Positions 1 to 7,034 of a stretch of DNA of 10,582 nt are shown here, in pieces (positions within the stretch are counted from its first letter, which is position 1; every line of letters starts with the position of its first letter). The notes beneath the pieces were generated by a model. The model ran no database searches. It saw only the letters and a list, made by a program, of their open reading frames with translations, and was not told where the DNA came from. Both the position numbers and the translations under genes were made by a program. Source of the stretch: Colimorpha_A sp045593985 (lineage in GTDB: Bacteria > Bacillota > Clostridia > Oscillospirales > CAG-272); NCBI GenBank assembly GCA_045593985.1, contig JAZNXR010000090.1, positions 1 to 10,582 on the forward strand, read 5' to 3'.

Positions 1-1167
1 GATGAAGCCGGTAGCATCGGTCTGGTCGTAGACGTGGTCCTCACCGAAGGTTGCGATCTCCTCGGAATAGAGGGAATAATCAGACCAAGCGCCTGCCTTG
101 ATAATGTTACCCTTATAGAGCTTAAGTCTTACCTTACCGGTTACCTTCTCCTGTGTCTTATCGACAAACGCCGAAAGAGCCTCACGGAGGGGAGTAAACC
201 ACTGGCCGTTATAAACAAGCTCTGCGAAGGTGATAGAAAGCTCCTGCTTCTTGTGAGCAGTCATCTTGTCAAGGCAAAGAGTTTCAAGGTAGTTATGAGC
301 GAAGTAGAGGATCTCTCCGCCGGGAGTTTCGTAAACGCCGCGGCACTTCATGCCGACAAGACGGTTTTCAACGATATCAAGAAGGCCAATTCCGTTCTTT
401 CCGCCAAGCTCGTTAAGCTTGAGGATGATATTCTTTGCAGACATCGGAACGCCGTCGATAGCGGTAGGAATTCCCTTTACGAAGTCAAGCTCAACGTAGG
501 TAGGAGTATCGGGAGCAAGCTCGGGGCAAACGCCCATCTCAAGGAAGCCCTCCTTGGAATAAAGCGGCTCATTTCCTGCGTCCTCAAGATCCATTCCCTC
601 GTGGGAAAGGTGCCAGAGGTTCTTATCCTTCGAATAGTTGGTCTCACGGCTTATCTTAAGGGGAATATCATGTGCCTCGGCATAGTCGATCTCCTCCTCA
701 CGGCTCTTGATATCCCATTCACGCCAAGGAGCGATTATCGGAATATCGGGGCAGAAATGCTTAAGAGTAAGCTCAAAACGAACCTGGTCGTTGCCCTTAC
801 CGGTACAGCCGTGGCAGATCGCATCGGCATTTTCCTTAATAGCGATCTCTGCAAGTCCCTTTGCGATACAGGGACGTGCGTGAGAGGTGCCGAGGAGGTA
901 TTCCTCATACTTTGCGCCTGCCTTAACGCAGGGCATAATATAGTTATCAACGTAATCGTCGGTGAGATCGAGAACGTAGAGCTTGGAAGCTCCCGTTTTG
1001 AGCGCCTTTTCTTCAAGGCCTTCAAGCTCGTCTGCCTGTCCGACGTTACCCGAAACTGCGATTACCTCGCAGTTATTGTAGTTTTCCTTGAGCCACGGAA
1101 TGATAATAGACGTATCAAGTCCTCCCGAATACGCAAGAACAACCTTCTTAATTTTTGTCTTATCCAT
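1..1167 (-). CDS. argG: Argininosuccinate synthase, C-terminus cut by the window edge
   Basis: This enzyme joins citrulline and aspartate, using ATP, to make argininosuccinate, the next-to-last step of arginine synthesis in the cytoplasm. The visible 389 residues begin MDKTKIKKVVLAYSGGLDTS. The PP-loop ATP-binding motif AYSGGLDTS lies at residues 12-20, and the family signature GCTGKGNDQVRFE at 120-132 is close to the usual HGSTGKGNDQVRFE. The length and the ending ...DQTDATGFI suggest that about 10-20 residues lie beyond base 1. The ATG at 1167 is supported by an AAGGAT ribosome site at 1180-1175, 8 nt upstream. The gene has its own promoter with overlapping ARG-box-like operators, so it appears to be a separate arginine-repressed unit rather than part of the upstream lipoprotein or pyr units. 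Family assignment is near certain. Confidence 0.97.
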   Translation of the reverse strand, partial: MDKTKIKKVVLAYSGGLDTSIIIPWLKENYNNCEVIAVSGNVGQADELEGLEEKALKTGASKLYVLDLTDDYVDNYIMPCVKAGAKYEEYLLGTSHARPCIAKGLAEIAIKENADAICHGCTGKGNDQVRFELTLKHFCPDIPIIAPWREWDIKSREEEIDYAEAHDIPLKISRETNYSKDKNLWHLSHEGMDLEDAGNEPLYSKEGFLEMGVCPELAPDTPTYVELDFVKGIPTAIDGVPMSAKNIILKLNELGGKNGIGLLDIVENRLVGMKCRGVYETPGGEILYFAHNYLETLCLDKMTAHKKQELSITFAELVYNGQWFTPLREALSAFVDKTQEKVTGKVRLKLYKGNIIKAGAWSDYSLYSEEIATFGEDHVYDQTDATGFI

Positions 1168-1205
1168 AATATATATCCTTTCGCCGAAATGTCGGTTTTT
1201 AATCG

Positions 1206-1244
1206 TCTGCATAATTATACATCTTGATTGCATAAAAATCAAGA
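1206..1244 (-). promoter_or_regulatory. Tandem ARG-box-like operators (probable ArgR sites)
   Basis: Two 14-bp sites resemble the ARG box core TGNATWWWWATNCA. On the minus strand the promoter-proximal core TGTATAATTATGCA (1221-1208) matches at every defined position. The distal core TTGATTTTTATGCA (1242-1229) has one mismatch. They lie 21 bp apart, which is the known ArgR arrangement of two 18-bp boxes separated by 3 bp on one face of the helix. One site covers the -10 and the other the -35. ArgR binding and arginine-dependent repression are inferred; the arginine repressor gene is not in this window. Confidence 0.78.
1214..1242 (-). promoter_or_regulatory. Sigma-A-type promoter of argG
   Basis: On the minus strand a TTGATT -35 element (1242-1237) and a perfect TATAAT -10 element (1219-1214) are separated by exactly 17 bp. 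The predicted transcription start is near 1207, giving a leader of about 40 nt before the argG ATG at 1167. Both promoter elements fall inside the ARG-box-like sites described separately, so bound repressor should block RNA polymerase directly. Confidence 0.8.
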
Positions 1245-1283
1245 GTTTTTGCAAATTTATTTATTTTTTATCGCTTTATACAT

Positions 1284-1303
1284 TGAATATGCGATAATAT
1301 TCA
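1284..1303. repeat. Upstream 20-bp palindrome, possible regulatory site
   Basis: Perfect arms TGAATAT and ATATTCA are separated by 6 bp in the argG upstream region, about 40-60 bp beyond the -35. The TGAAT/ATTCA ends resemble ARG half-sites, but their spacing is 10 bp rather than 4 bp, so this is not a standard box. It may be a binding site for another dimeric regulator, or simply AT-rich chance sequence. Confidence 0.3.
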
Positions 1304-1325
1304 CTATTTTGTGCATATTATCAAC

Positions 1326-1350
1326 AAAAGCGCCGACTGGCGGCGCTTTT
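1326..1350 (-). terminator. Rho-independent terminator after the lipoprotein gene
   Basis: A perfect 10-bp stem, AAAAGCGCCG (1326-1335) with CGGCGCTTTT (1341-1350), closes a 5-base loop. It begins 16 bases after the lipoprotein stop codon. Read on the minus strand, the GC-rich stem ends in TTTT. The symmetry would let it work in both directions, but no plus-strand gene needs it. It insulates argG from the upstream transcript. Confidence 0.85.
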
Positions 1351-1366
1351 GACGGGCATCAATCGA

Positions 1367-2863
1367 TTAATAGTCTACGTCGGGGAGCATTACATCGGAA
1401 TCGAATATTTCCTCGTTTTCGGGAATGTCATCGTATTCGGGAATAAGAGCGCCGATCGGGCTGTTCATGACGTTTTCGGTAAGCTCGGCAACGTCTTCCT
1501 CTGTAAGCTCGATGATATTCTTATACTCGGTCGGGAAGGTCGGAAGCGTGGTGCCGATTTCCGTTTCAACAGTAACGTCCACGGGAATGGTTTCACCGTA
1601 AGCGGTAGCGGAGGTGATCGTTGTTACCGTCTTTGCGCCCTCCGTCTTGGTCGTACCTGCGAGGGTGATGCTCGTTTCCTCGCCCTCAATGTCAGCCTGA
1701 ACGGTAAGCTTATATCCGCCGTCCTTGATTTCGTACTTCATAACGGGTACGGAATAAGCGCTGCCTTCCGAAACGGTAACGAGGTCAACGGTATAGATCT
1801 CTGCGCCGTTTTCCGTCTTGGTCGTGAATACAACGGACTGCTCCTGCTTGACTGCGACCGTTCCTTCGGTCATGGACATCGAATAGCCTATCTCAACCTT
1901 GCCGTTTTCGTTATCGGTATAGAAGAGCTTGACCGACTGTCCCTGGGATTCGACCGTGAAGGAGAATCCGTTGAGAAGGTAATTCTTGTTTGCGGTGATT
2001 ACGGTAGTAATAGTGAAGGGTGCGGAGTCGAGAGTGTCATAAAGGGCATTGAGCGACTCATTTGAGAGCATTCCGTTAACCTGAACGGTTGCTTCGCTCT
2101 GCGGTACGCCGCTTGCAACAAGCATGCTTGTAAGCAGGCTCTTAAGCTCGGCATCCTTTTTCGCTTCTGCAAAAACGTCCTTGACGAGCTTCTTTGCGCT
2201 GTCTGTATTGAATTCAAGCGTTACGGTTATTTTATCGCCTGTGTCAACCTTGCCGTTAACGGTATTCTTGGCTGCATCAGCAACAACCTCAACGTACTTT
2301 TCTACAAGCTTTGCCATCTCCTCGGTATTGTCACCGTCAAGAAGAGAGGTGAGTCCCGAAAGCATACCGAGCATCGCAGCTGAGCCCATCTCGCCTTCAT
2401 CGACAGGCATAACGTCCTCGGGTGCATTGGGAGCAACAGCAGAGCCAAAGAGGTCAAGCACCTTTTCCGCATCGGAAATATCAAGGCCGTATCTGACGCC
2501 GTCTCCGAATATGCTGGAGCTGATGATGCAGGATGTGCCTGCAACGTAAGAGGAAGCGGAAACGTCACCCGTTTCAAGCTTTGCGTTAAGAAGCGAAGCG
2601 GTCTCGCCCGATTTTCCGGTTATTACGGTTGCTTCGAAGCTGTTGAGATAAGGAATTCCGAAGGTGTCGTTGAAGGTAAGCTTTGAGGTCGTAACCTGCG
2701 GCTCTACATTATTTACACCCGCAAAGGTCGTCTCGATGATCTTATCCAGGTATGTTTCAAACTTGGGCCCCTGCTTTTTCTCGGAGCAAGAGGTAAATAG
2801 CACGCCAACCGTAAGAACGGTAGCCATGAGTAACGAAATCACTGATGCAAATTTGATTTTCAT
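1367..2863 (-). CDS. Predicted lipoprotein of unknown function
   Basis: I do not recognise the family of this 498-residue protein. Its first 26 residues form a lipoprotein signal: basic start MKIK, a hydrophobic stretch through about residue 23, then the lipobox-like FTSC with lipidation expected at Cys26. The mature part should therefore be anchored to the outer face of the membrane. It is acidic and rich in Thr, Val and Glu. The only other cysteine is Cys112. A helical, charged section lies around 176-245, followed by alternating hydrophobic/polar stretches that look beta-rich (about 280-440), and an acidic tail (DDIPENEEIFDSD, 478-490). No enzyme motif or transmembrane segment beyond the signal was seen. 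The ATG at 2863 follows an AAAGGAT ribosome site. The gene is monocistronic, with its own promoter and terminator. A solute-binding or surface role is possible but not shown. Confidence 0.88.
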   Translation of the reverse strand: MKIKFASVISLLMATVLTVGVLFTSCSEKKQGPKFETYLDKIIETTFAGVNNVEPQVTTSKLTFNDTFGIPYLNSFEATVITGKSGETASLLNAKLETGDVSASSYVAGTSCIISSSIFGDGVRYGLDISDAEKVLDLFGSAVAPNAPEDVMPVDEGEMGSAAMLGMLSGLTSLLDGDNTEEMAKLVEKYVEVVADAAKNTVNGKVDTGDKITVTLEFNTDSAKKLVKDVFAEAKKDAELKSLLTSMLVASGVPQSEATVQVNGMLSNESLNALYDTLDSAPFTITTVITANKNYLLNGFSFTVESQGQSVKLFYTDNENGKVEIGYSMSMTEGTVAVKQEQSVVFTTKTENGAEIYTVDLVTVSEGSAYSVPVMKYEIKDGGYKLTVQADIEGEETSITLAGTTKTEGAKTVTTITSATAYGETIPVDVTVETEIGTTLPTFPTEYKNIIELTEEDVAELTENVMNSPIGALIPEYDDIPENEEIFDSDVMLPDVDY

Positions 2864-2895
2864 AATATTATCCTTTCAATAGATGATTCAAAAAA

Positions 2896-2924
2896 ATTTT
2901 ATCACAGGGCGAGAAATTTGTCAA
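2896..2924 (-). promoter_or_regulatory. Strong sigma-A promoter of the lipoprotein gene
   Basis: The minus strand shows a perfect -35 TTGACA (2924-2919), a 17-bp spacer, and the -10 TAAAAT (2901-2896). The -10 is preceded directly by TGA, which fits the extended -10 TGN motif. The element lies about 33 bp before the start codon and downstream of the pyr terminator, so the lipoprotein gene is transcribed independently. No operator was seen overlapping it. Confidence 0.85.
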
Positions 2925-2998
2925 GTTTTGCGATAATTTTTTTATAATCTTACCTTATATATTATGCGGCACATTGAGAATTTGCCGTAGATAGATGC

Positions 2999-3027
2999 AA
3001 AAAACAGCCGAGATACACGGCTGTTTT
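2999..3027 (-). terminator. Rho-independent terminator ending the pyr unit
   Basis: A perfect 10-bp stem, AAAACAGCCG (3001-3010) with CGGCTGTTTT (3018-3027), closes a 7-base loop. On the minus strand the stem runs into six T residues (3004-2999). It lies 8 bases after the pyrI stop codon and marks the end of the pyrimidine transcript. Confidence 0.92.
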
Positions 3028-3035
3028 CATATTAT

Positions 3036-3455
3036 TCAGTTCTTTGCCAGGGTTTCACAGTAGATGCAACGGTATTCGGCTCTTTCCTTATCGGTAAGGG
3101 TAAAAATCTGCGGAAGCTCCTGCTCGGTAGTCGTGATGCAGCGGGGATTATGGCAGGTAACGACGTTCGTCAGCCTTTCGGGGAGCGACATCTTCTTTTT
3201 CTCGACGTTCTTTCCGTCCTTGATTATATTGACGGTCGCGCCGGGGCAGATGTAGCCAAGCACCTCTGTATCAAGGGCGATATCGTCTGCTATCTTGATA
3301 ATATCCTTTTTACCCATCTTGCGGCTGGGGGCGTTCTTGATGATCGCTATGTGGCAGTCAAGATGATCAAGACCGAGAAGGCGGTAGACCTCCATGCCCT
3401 TGCCGGGAGTGAGATGGTCGAGAACTATTCCGTTTTTGATAGAATCAATATTCAT
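3036..3455 (-). CDS. pyrI: Aspartate carbamoyltransferase regulatory subunit
   Basis: PyrI is the non-catalytic chain of the ATCase holoenzyme. It binds nucleotide effectors (CTP and UTP inhibit, ATP activates in the classical enzyme) and holds catalytic trimers together. The 139-residue protein starts MNIDSIKNGIVLDHL, a typical N-terminal effector domain, and ends with the zinc domain. The four zinc ligands are visible as C101-X4-C106 (CHNPRC) and C130-X2-C133 (CIYC). Length is slightly below the roughly 150 residues of the E. coli chain. The ATG at 3455 has a GAGGT ribosome site that overlaps the pyrB stop codon, only 5 nt upstream, so synthesis is probably coupled to pyrB. Its presence implies nucleotide feedback on the pathway entry step. 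The terminator at 3027-2999 follows directly. Confidence 0.96.
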   Translation of the reverse strand: MNIDSIKNGIVLDHLTPGKGMEVYRLLGLDHLDCHIAIIKNAPSRKMGKKDIIKIADDIALDTEVLGYICPGATVNIIKDGKNVEKKKMSLPERLTNVVTCHNPRCITTTEQELPQIFTLTDKERAEYRCIYCETLAKN

Positions 3456-3463
3456 AAATTACC

Positions 3464-4372
3464 TCACAGTCCGAGAAGCTTAAGGATAAGCGCCATTCTC
3501 ATATATTTTCCGTTAAGAACCTGCTTGAAGTAGCAAGCGCGGGGATCGCGGTCAACAGCAACGCTGATCTCATTTACACGGGGCAGCGGATGCATAACGA
3601 TCATATCGCTCTTCGCACTTTCGAGCTTTTCTGGGGTGAGGATATAGCTATCCTTCAAGCGAAGGTAATCCTCCTCGTTGAAGAAGCGTTCCTGCTGAAC
3701 TCTCGTCATATAGAGAATGTCAAGCTCGGGCATGACGGACATAAGATCCGAGGTCTCAACGTAGGGAATTCCCTTTTTATCAAGCTCACGCTTGACGTAA
3801 TCGGGCACCGTCAGCTCGTCGGGAGAAACGAGAACGAACTTGACGCCCTCGTATCTTTCCATAGCGGAGATGAGCGAGTGAACGGTACGTCCGAATTTAA
3901 GGTCGCCGCAGAAGCCGACTGTCAGATTATCAAAGCGTCCCTTTTCACGGCTTATCGTAAGAAGGTCTGCAAGCGTCTGCGTCGGGTGATTGTGTCCGCC
4001 GTCACCTGCGTTAATAACGGGAATGGATGCGTTCATAGCCGCAACCATCGGTGCGCCCTCCTTGGGGTGACGCATTGCGATAATGTCGGCATAGCAGGAA
4101 ATTACCTGCGCGGTGTCGGCAACGCTTTCGCCCTTTGAAGCGGAAGACGATGCTGCCGACGCCATACTGAGCACATTTCCGCCAAGCTCGTACATTGCCG
4201 CCTCAAAGGAAAGGCGTGTGCGGGTTGACGGCTCAAAAAAGAGGGTTGCAAGCTTTTTTCCCTCGCACTTGTGCGCATATTTTTCGGGATTTGCGATTAT
4301 ATCCTTTGCTACCGCTACAAGCTCGTCGATCTCACTAACCGACAGCTCCTTAATATCAATTACGCTTCTCAT
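3464..4372 (-). CDS. pyrB: Aspartate carbamoyltransferase catalytic subunit
   Basis: PyrB condenses carbamoyl phosphate with aspartate to give N-carbamoyl-aspartate and phosphate, the committed step of pyrimidine synthesis. Its 302 residues are a normal length. Visible signatures are the carbamoyl phosphate loop FFEPSTRTR (45-53), the mobile loop lysine K80 in SSASKGES, HPTQ (129-132) and HPLPR (261-265). Together these separate it from ornithine transcarbamylase, as does the neighbouring pyrI. The start codon shares one base with the pyrE stop (TAATG at 4374-4370). No strong ribosome site precedes it (only a weak GGTG), so translation probably depends on ribosomes finishing pyrE. The pyrI start lies 8 nt after its stop codon. 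Confidence 0.97.
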   Translation of the reverse strand: MRSVIDIKELSVSEIDELVAVAKDIIANPEKYAHKCEGKKLATLFFEPSTRTRLSFEAAMYELGGNVLSMASAASSSASKGESVADTAQVISCYADIIAMRHPKEGAPMVAAMNASIPVINAGDGGHNHPTQTLADLLTISREKGRFDNLTVGFCGDLKFGRTVHSLISAMERYEGVKFVLVSPDELTVPDYVKRELDKKGIPYVETSDLMSVMPELDILYMTRVQQERFFNEEDYLRLKDSYILTPEKLESAKSDMIVMHPLPRVNEISVAVDRDPRACYFKQVLNGKYMRMALILKLLGL

Positions 4373-5025
4373 TATTTAGCACCGTTAACAGCAAGATAAT
4401 TCTTGATTCTCGTTACGTTTTCTTCGTTACTCGGATCCTCGCTCAGGTATTCGATAATATCGTAAACATCGACGATCGAATATACCGGGAAGCCGAACTG
4501 CTCTTCGATCTCCTGCATTGCGCCCTTTTCGGTCTGTCCCTTTTCCTTGCGGTCGACCATAATAAAGGTAGCGGCAACCTTGGTGCCCTCGATGTGAGAA
4601 AGGATCTCCATGCTCTCACGGATTGCCGTGCCTGCGGTGATGACGTCCTCGATAATTACGATCTCCTCGCCGGGCGTCGGAACGTAGCCGACGAAAACGC
4701 CGCCCTCGCCGTGATCCTTAACCTCCTTGCGGTTAAAGAAGAAAGGTACGTTCAGCTCTCTCTTTGAAAGGGCAACTGCGGCAGACACCGCAAGGGAAAT
4801 TCCCTTATATGCAGGGCCGTAGAGGACTGCCTTCTTTTTACCGAGCTTTTCCTCGTACGCCTTTGCGTAGAACTCGCCGAGCTTCGCAATATCGTCGCCC
4901 GTCTTTATCATTCCTGCGTTGATGAAATAGGGGATCTTTCTTCCGCTTTTGGCGGTGAAATCACCGAATTTCAGGACTCCTGCGCCCTGCAAAAACTGTA
5001 TAAACTCTCTCTTGTAGCTTTCCAT
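4372..5025 (-). CDS. pyrE: Orotate phosphoribosyltransferase
   Basis: PyrE transfers ribose 5-phosphate from PRPP to orotate, giving OMP and pyrophosphate. The 217-residue protein carries the type I phosphoribosyltransferase motif IVIIEDVITAGTA (122-134) with its acidic pair. The catalytic-loop segment FNRKEVKDHGEGG (97-109) closely resembles E. coli PyrE. An early FGDFTAKSGRKIPYF segment (20-34) forms the orotate and phosphate region. Its ATG at 5025 has a GGAGGA ribosome site at 5038-5033, 7 nt upstream. The gene lies 19 nt after the phosphate transporter stop and overlaps pyrB by one base, so it is cotranscribed with pyrB and pyrI and probably also with the transporter. Confidence 0.96.
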   Translation of the reverse strand: MESYKREFIQFLQGAGVLKFGDFTAKSGRKIPYFINAGMIKTGDDIAKLGEFYAKAYEEKLGKKKAVLYGPAYKGISLAVSAAVALSKRELNVPFFFNRKEVKDHGEGGVFVGYVPTPGEEIVIIEDVITAGTAIRESMEILSHIEGTKVAATFIMVDRKEKGQTEKGAMQEIEEQFGFPVYSIVDVYDIIEYLSEDPSNEENVTRIKNYLAVNGAK

Positions 5026-5044
5026 TTATCTGTCCTCCAAATTA

Positions 5045-6730
5045 TTATGCGTTTTCCTTTTCGGAACCGATCGGGTTTATTATACTGTAACCGACGTTTA
5101 CAAGGTGGTCGGCAACTCTTTCAAGTCCTACAACCGTCGACGAGAAGTAGGGGCTGTGGTCAACCGAGCAGTTACCCTCGGCAAGACGTGCAAAGTGGCG
5201 TGCGGTCAAGGTCTTCTTCATTTCGTCGACCTTGTCTTCAAGCGCTGTCAGCTCGGATAGACGCTCACCGTTGAGATTTTCAAATGCGTCCTTCGAAATT
5301 TCAAACATCTGACTTACAACTCCGCACATTCCCTTGATCTCCTCAACAGCCGCCTCGGAGAATACAAGCTCCTTGTCAGCCATTTCAGCGCCGATCTCGT
5401 AGAAGTTTTCTGCGTGGTCGCCGATACGCTCAAGGTCGTTAAGTACGTGGAAGTAAGAGCCGATTATTATCTCGTCGCTTCCCTCGATAGTCGAGGAAAG
5501 CTTGATAAGGAATCGGGTGAGCGCACCGTTCGTAAAGTCTATTATTGCCTCGTTTTCGACGACCTTTTCGCCGTTGACCTTGGAACGTGTTTCGAGTGCG
5601 TTAAAGGCGTAGCCGATATTTTCCTCGACAAGCCCCAGCATATAATCCATTTCCTTCTTTACCTGACCGAGAGCGACGGACGGCATAGCAAGAAGGTTGT
5701 CATCAACGAAGCGGAGGGAGCGTTCTTCATCCGTCGTTTTCTTGTCCTTGATGACTGTCTCGGAGAATTTAACGAGCTGCTTCACAAAGGGAAGCATTAT
5801 CAGGGCGTTCGTAACATTGAAGATAACGTGGAAGAGAGAAACTCTCATTTGTACCGACATCGTGTTATTCTTGGGGAATATCGTTGTGAGAAGCTGTACC
5901 ATCTCGTCCTTGAATATCCACATTGCGGCGGTAAACAGCACTGCACCGACAGCGTTAAAGGTCAGATGGATAAGAGCAACTCGCTTTGCGTTTACCTTTC
6001 CGCCGACAGCGGCAAGAAGCGCCGTTACGCAGGTGCCGACGTTAGCGCCGATGACGAGGAATATCGCAAGATCAAGCGTAAGCGCTCCTGCGCCGACCAT
6101 AGTGATAATAACACCTGTTGCGGCGGACGATGACTGAATAAGTGCCGTGAAGAAAATACCGATAAGTACGAGCAGAAGCGGAGCAATGAATCGAACGCCG
6201 CCGTTCATAACTGCCTCGGATGCAGTTTGGAACATATCGAGTATACGGGGATTTCTGAATGCACCCTCGCTTCCCATTATCTCAAGGCCGACGAATATAA
6301 GTCCGAGACCGCCGATAAGCGTTCCTGTGAGCTTCATTTTTTCCTTTTTGGAGAAGCCCATCATTATACCGGCGAAGGCAAAGAGGTACATCAGCATATT
6401 GAAATAGTCGTTTTTAAGCGAAACGAGAAGTCCCGTTACAGTCGTACCGATCTTCGCACCGAGCAGGATCGGCGTTGCCTGCATGAGCGTCATAACGCCC
6501 GCGGAAACAAGACCGATGACCATGACTGAGGTCGCCGACGAGCTTTGAATTATCGCTGTAACGCCTGCACCAATGCCGAGTCCCGAAAAACGGTTGTTGC
6601 TTATTTTGCCGAGAAATTTCTTCATTCCGCTGCCGGCACTTTTTTCGAGCGCCTCGCCCATAAAGTTCATACCGACGATAAATACGCCGACACCGGCAAG
6701 CAGCCAAATTAAACATCCTAACAGTTCCAT
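5045..6730 (-). CDS. Na+/phosphate cotransporter family protein with PhoU-like C-terminal domain
   Basis: This 561-residue membrane protein belongs to the PNaS (Na/Pi cotransporter, NptA/YjbB-like) family. The N-terminal ~325 residues hold about eight hydrophobic segments and the two inverted-repeat signatures: QSSSATS (62-68) with GAKIGTT (91-97), and QSSSAATG (199-206) with GANVGT (228-233). These form the sodium and phosphate sites in the family. Residues from about 340 to 550 are soluble and helical with two PhoU-like motifs, LERIGDHAENF (433-443) and LERVADHLVNV (536-546). Family members move phosphate, either inward with sodium or outward in some bacterial relatives; direction cannot be read here. 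The ATG at 6730 follows AAAGGAG (6746-6740). It lies 19 nt upstream of pyrE, an unusual location for a phosphate transporter, suggesting cotranscription with pyrimidine genes. Confidence 0.93.
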   Translation of the reverse strand: MELLGCLIWLLAGVGVFIVGMNFMGEALEKSAGSGMKKFLGKISNNRFSGLGIGAGVTAIIQSSSATSVMVIGLVSAGVMTLMQATPILLGAKIGTTVTGLLVSLKNDYFNMLMYLFAFAGIMMGFSKKEKMKLTGTLIGGLGLIFVGLEIMGSEGAFRNPRILDMFQTASEAVMNGGVRFIAPLLLVLIGIFFTALIQSSSAATGVIITMVGAGALTLDLAIFLVIGANVGTCVTALLAAVGGKVNAKRVALIHLTFNAVGAVLFTAAMWIFKDEMVQLLTTIFPKNNTMSVQMRVSLFHVIFNVTNALIMLPFVKQLVKFSETVIKDKKTTDEERSLRFVDDNLLAMPSVALGQVKKEMDYMLGLVEENIGYAFNALETRSKVNGEKVVENEAIIDFTNGALTRFLIKLSSTIEGSDEIIIGSYFHVLNDLERIGDHAENFYEIGAEMADKELVFSEAAVEEIKGMCGVVSQMFEISKDAFENLNGERLSELTALEDKVDEMKKTLTARHFARLAEGNCSVDHSPYFSSTVVGLERVADHLVNVGYSIINPIGSEKENA

Positions 6731-6764
6731 AATTTTTTACTCCTTTTTACAACATCTTTCTCAT

Positions 6765-6787
6765 CTCACTCTGCGCCGCAGAGCGAG
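6765..6787 (-). promoter_or_regulatory. Leader hairpin before the phosphate transporter
   Basis: The minus-strand RNA can form a 10-bp stem: CTC-G-CTCTGC pairs with GCAGAG-T-GAG around a 3-base GGC loop, with one G-U wobble. On the plus strand the same position is an A-C mismatch, so the structure is better on the transcribed strand. It lies about 19 nt before the AAAGGAG site and has no T-run, so it is not an intrinsic terminator. It may affect mRNA stability or processing. Confidence 0.4.
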
Positions 6788-6858
6788 GAATTACTATAAA
6801 TGACCGAATTGTCATCTATCTTACAAAATTCGACAGTTTTCGCACGGTAACGAAGCCT

Positions 6859-7012
6859 GCGGTCATCCTGAGCGAAGTCCGCCCGAGATTCCGCCTTCGC
6901 TAACGCTTCGGCGCGGCTACGCCGTTCGGCTCCGCTTTGCTGCGCTCAGAATGACAGCGGGCGGACAAAGTCGAACCCGCAGGGCGATGCCACTTGTGGC
7001 ATCGGGATCTCG
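6859..7012 (+). repeat. Structured intergenic repeat, copy A (154 bp)
   Basis: This copy starts GCGGTCATCCTGAGCG and ends CGGGATCTCG, 22 bp from the pyrF stop codon. The words GTCATCCTGAGCG (6862-6874) and CGCTCAGAATGAC (6943-6955) are complementary apart from one position. GTCCGCCC (6877-6884) is fully complementary to GGGCGGAC (6959-6966). A terminal hairpin with 9-bp arms (CGATGCCAC / GTGGCATCG) occupies 6985-7004. The centre differs from the other copies. No coding capacity, transposase or clear target-site duplication was seen. Confidence 0.9.
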
Positions 7013-7034
7013 CAGACTTGCGATATTCGGAAAA

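Larger units (their letters stand above)
6731..7034 (-). other. 304-bp gap between pyrF and the transporter gene
   Basis: About half of this gap is filled by the 154-bp structured repeat at 6859-7012. The rest is a leader of about 130 bp next to the transporter. It contains the hairpin at 6765-6787, a short imperfect palindrome ATGAC-N6-GTCAT at 6800-6815, and the ribosome site. On the minus strand a TATAGT hexamer is present (6799-6794), but no -35 element lies at a proper distance, so I do not call a promoter. No rho-independent terminator after pyrF was seen. Read-through from pyrF into the transporter is therefore plausible. Confidence 0.6.

Noticed and set aside
34..1227. 397-residue open frame on the plus strand
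   Set aside because: It is the antisense shadow of argG, whose minus-strand product has unmistakable family motifs; there is no sensible plus-strand product.
6794..6815. Promoter with -10 TATAGT upstream of the transporter
   Set aside because: No -35-like hexamer lies 16-18 bp upstream on the minus strand, so the match is weak.
6731..6860. PyrR attenuator or Pho box before the transporter
   Set aside because: I found no terminator/antiterminator pair, no recognisable PyrR binding loop, and no spaced TTNACA-type repeats.
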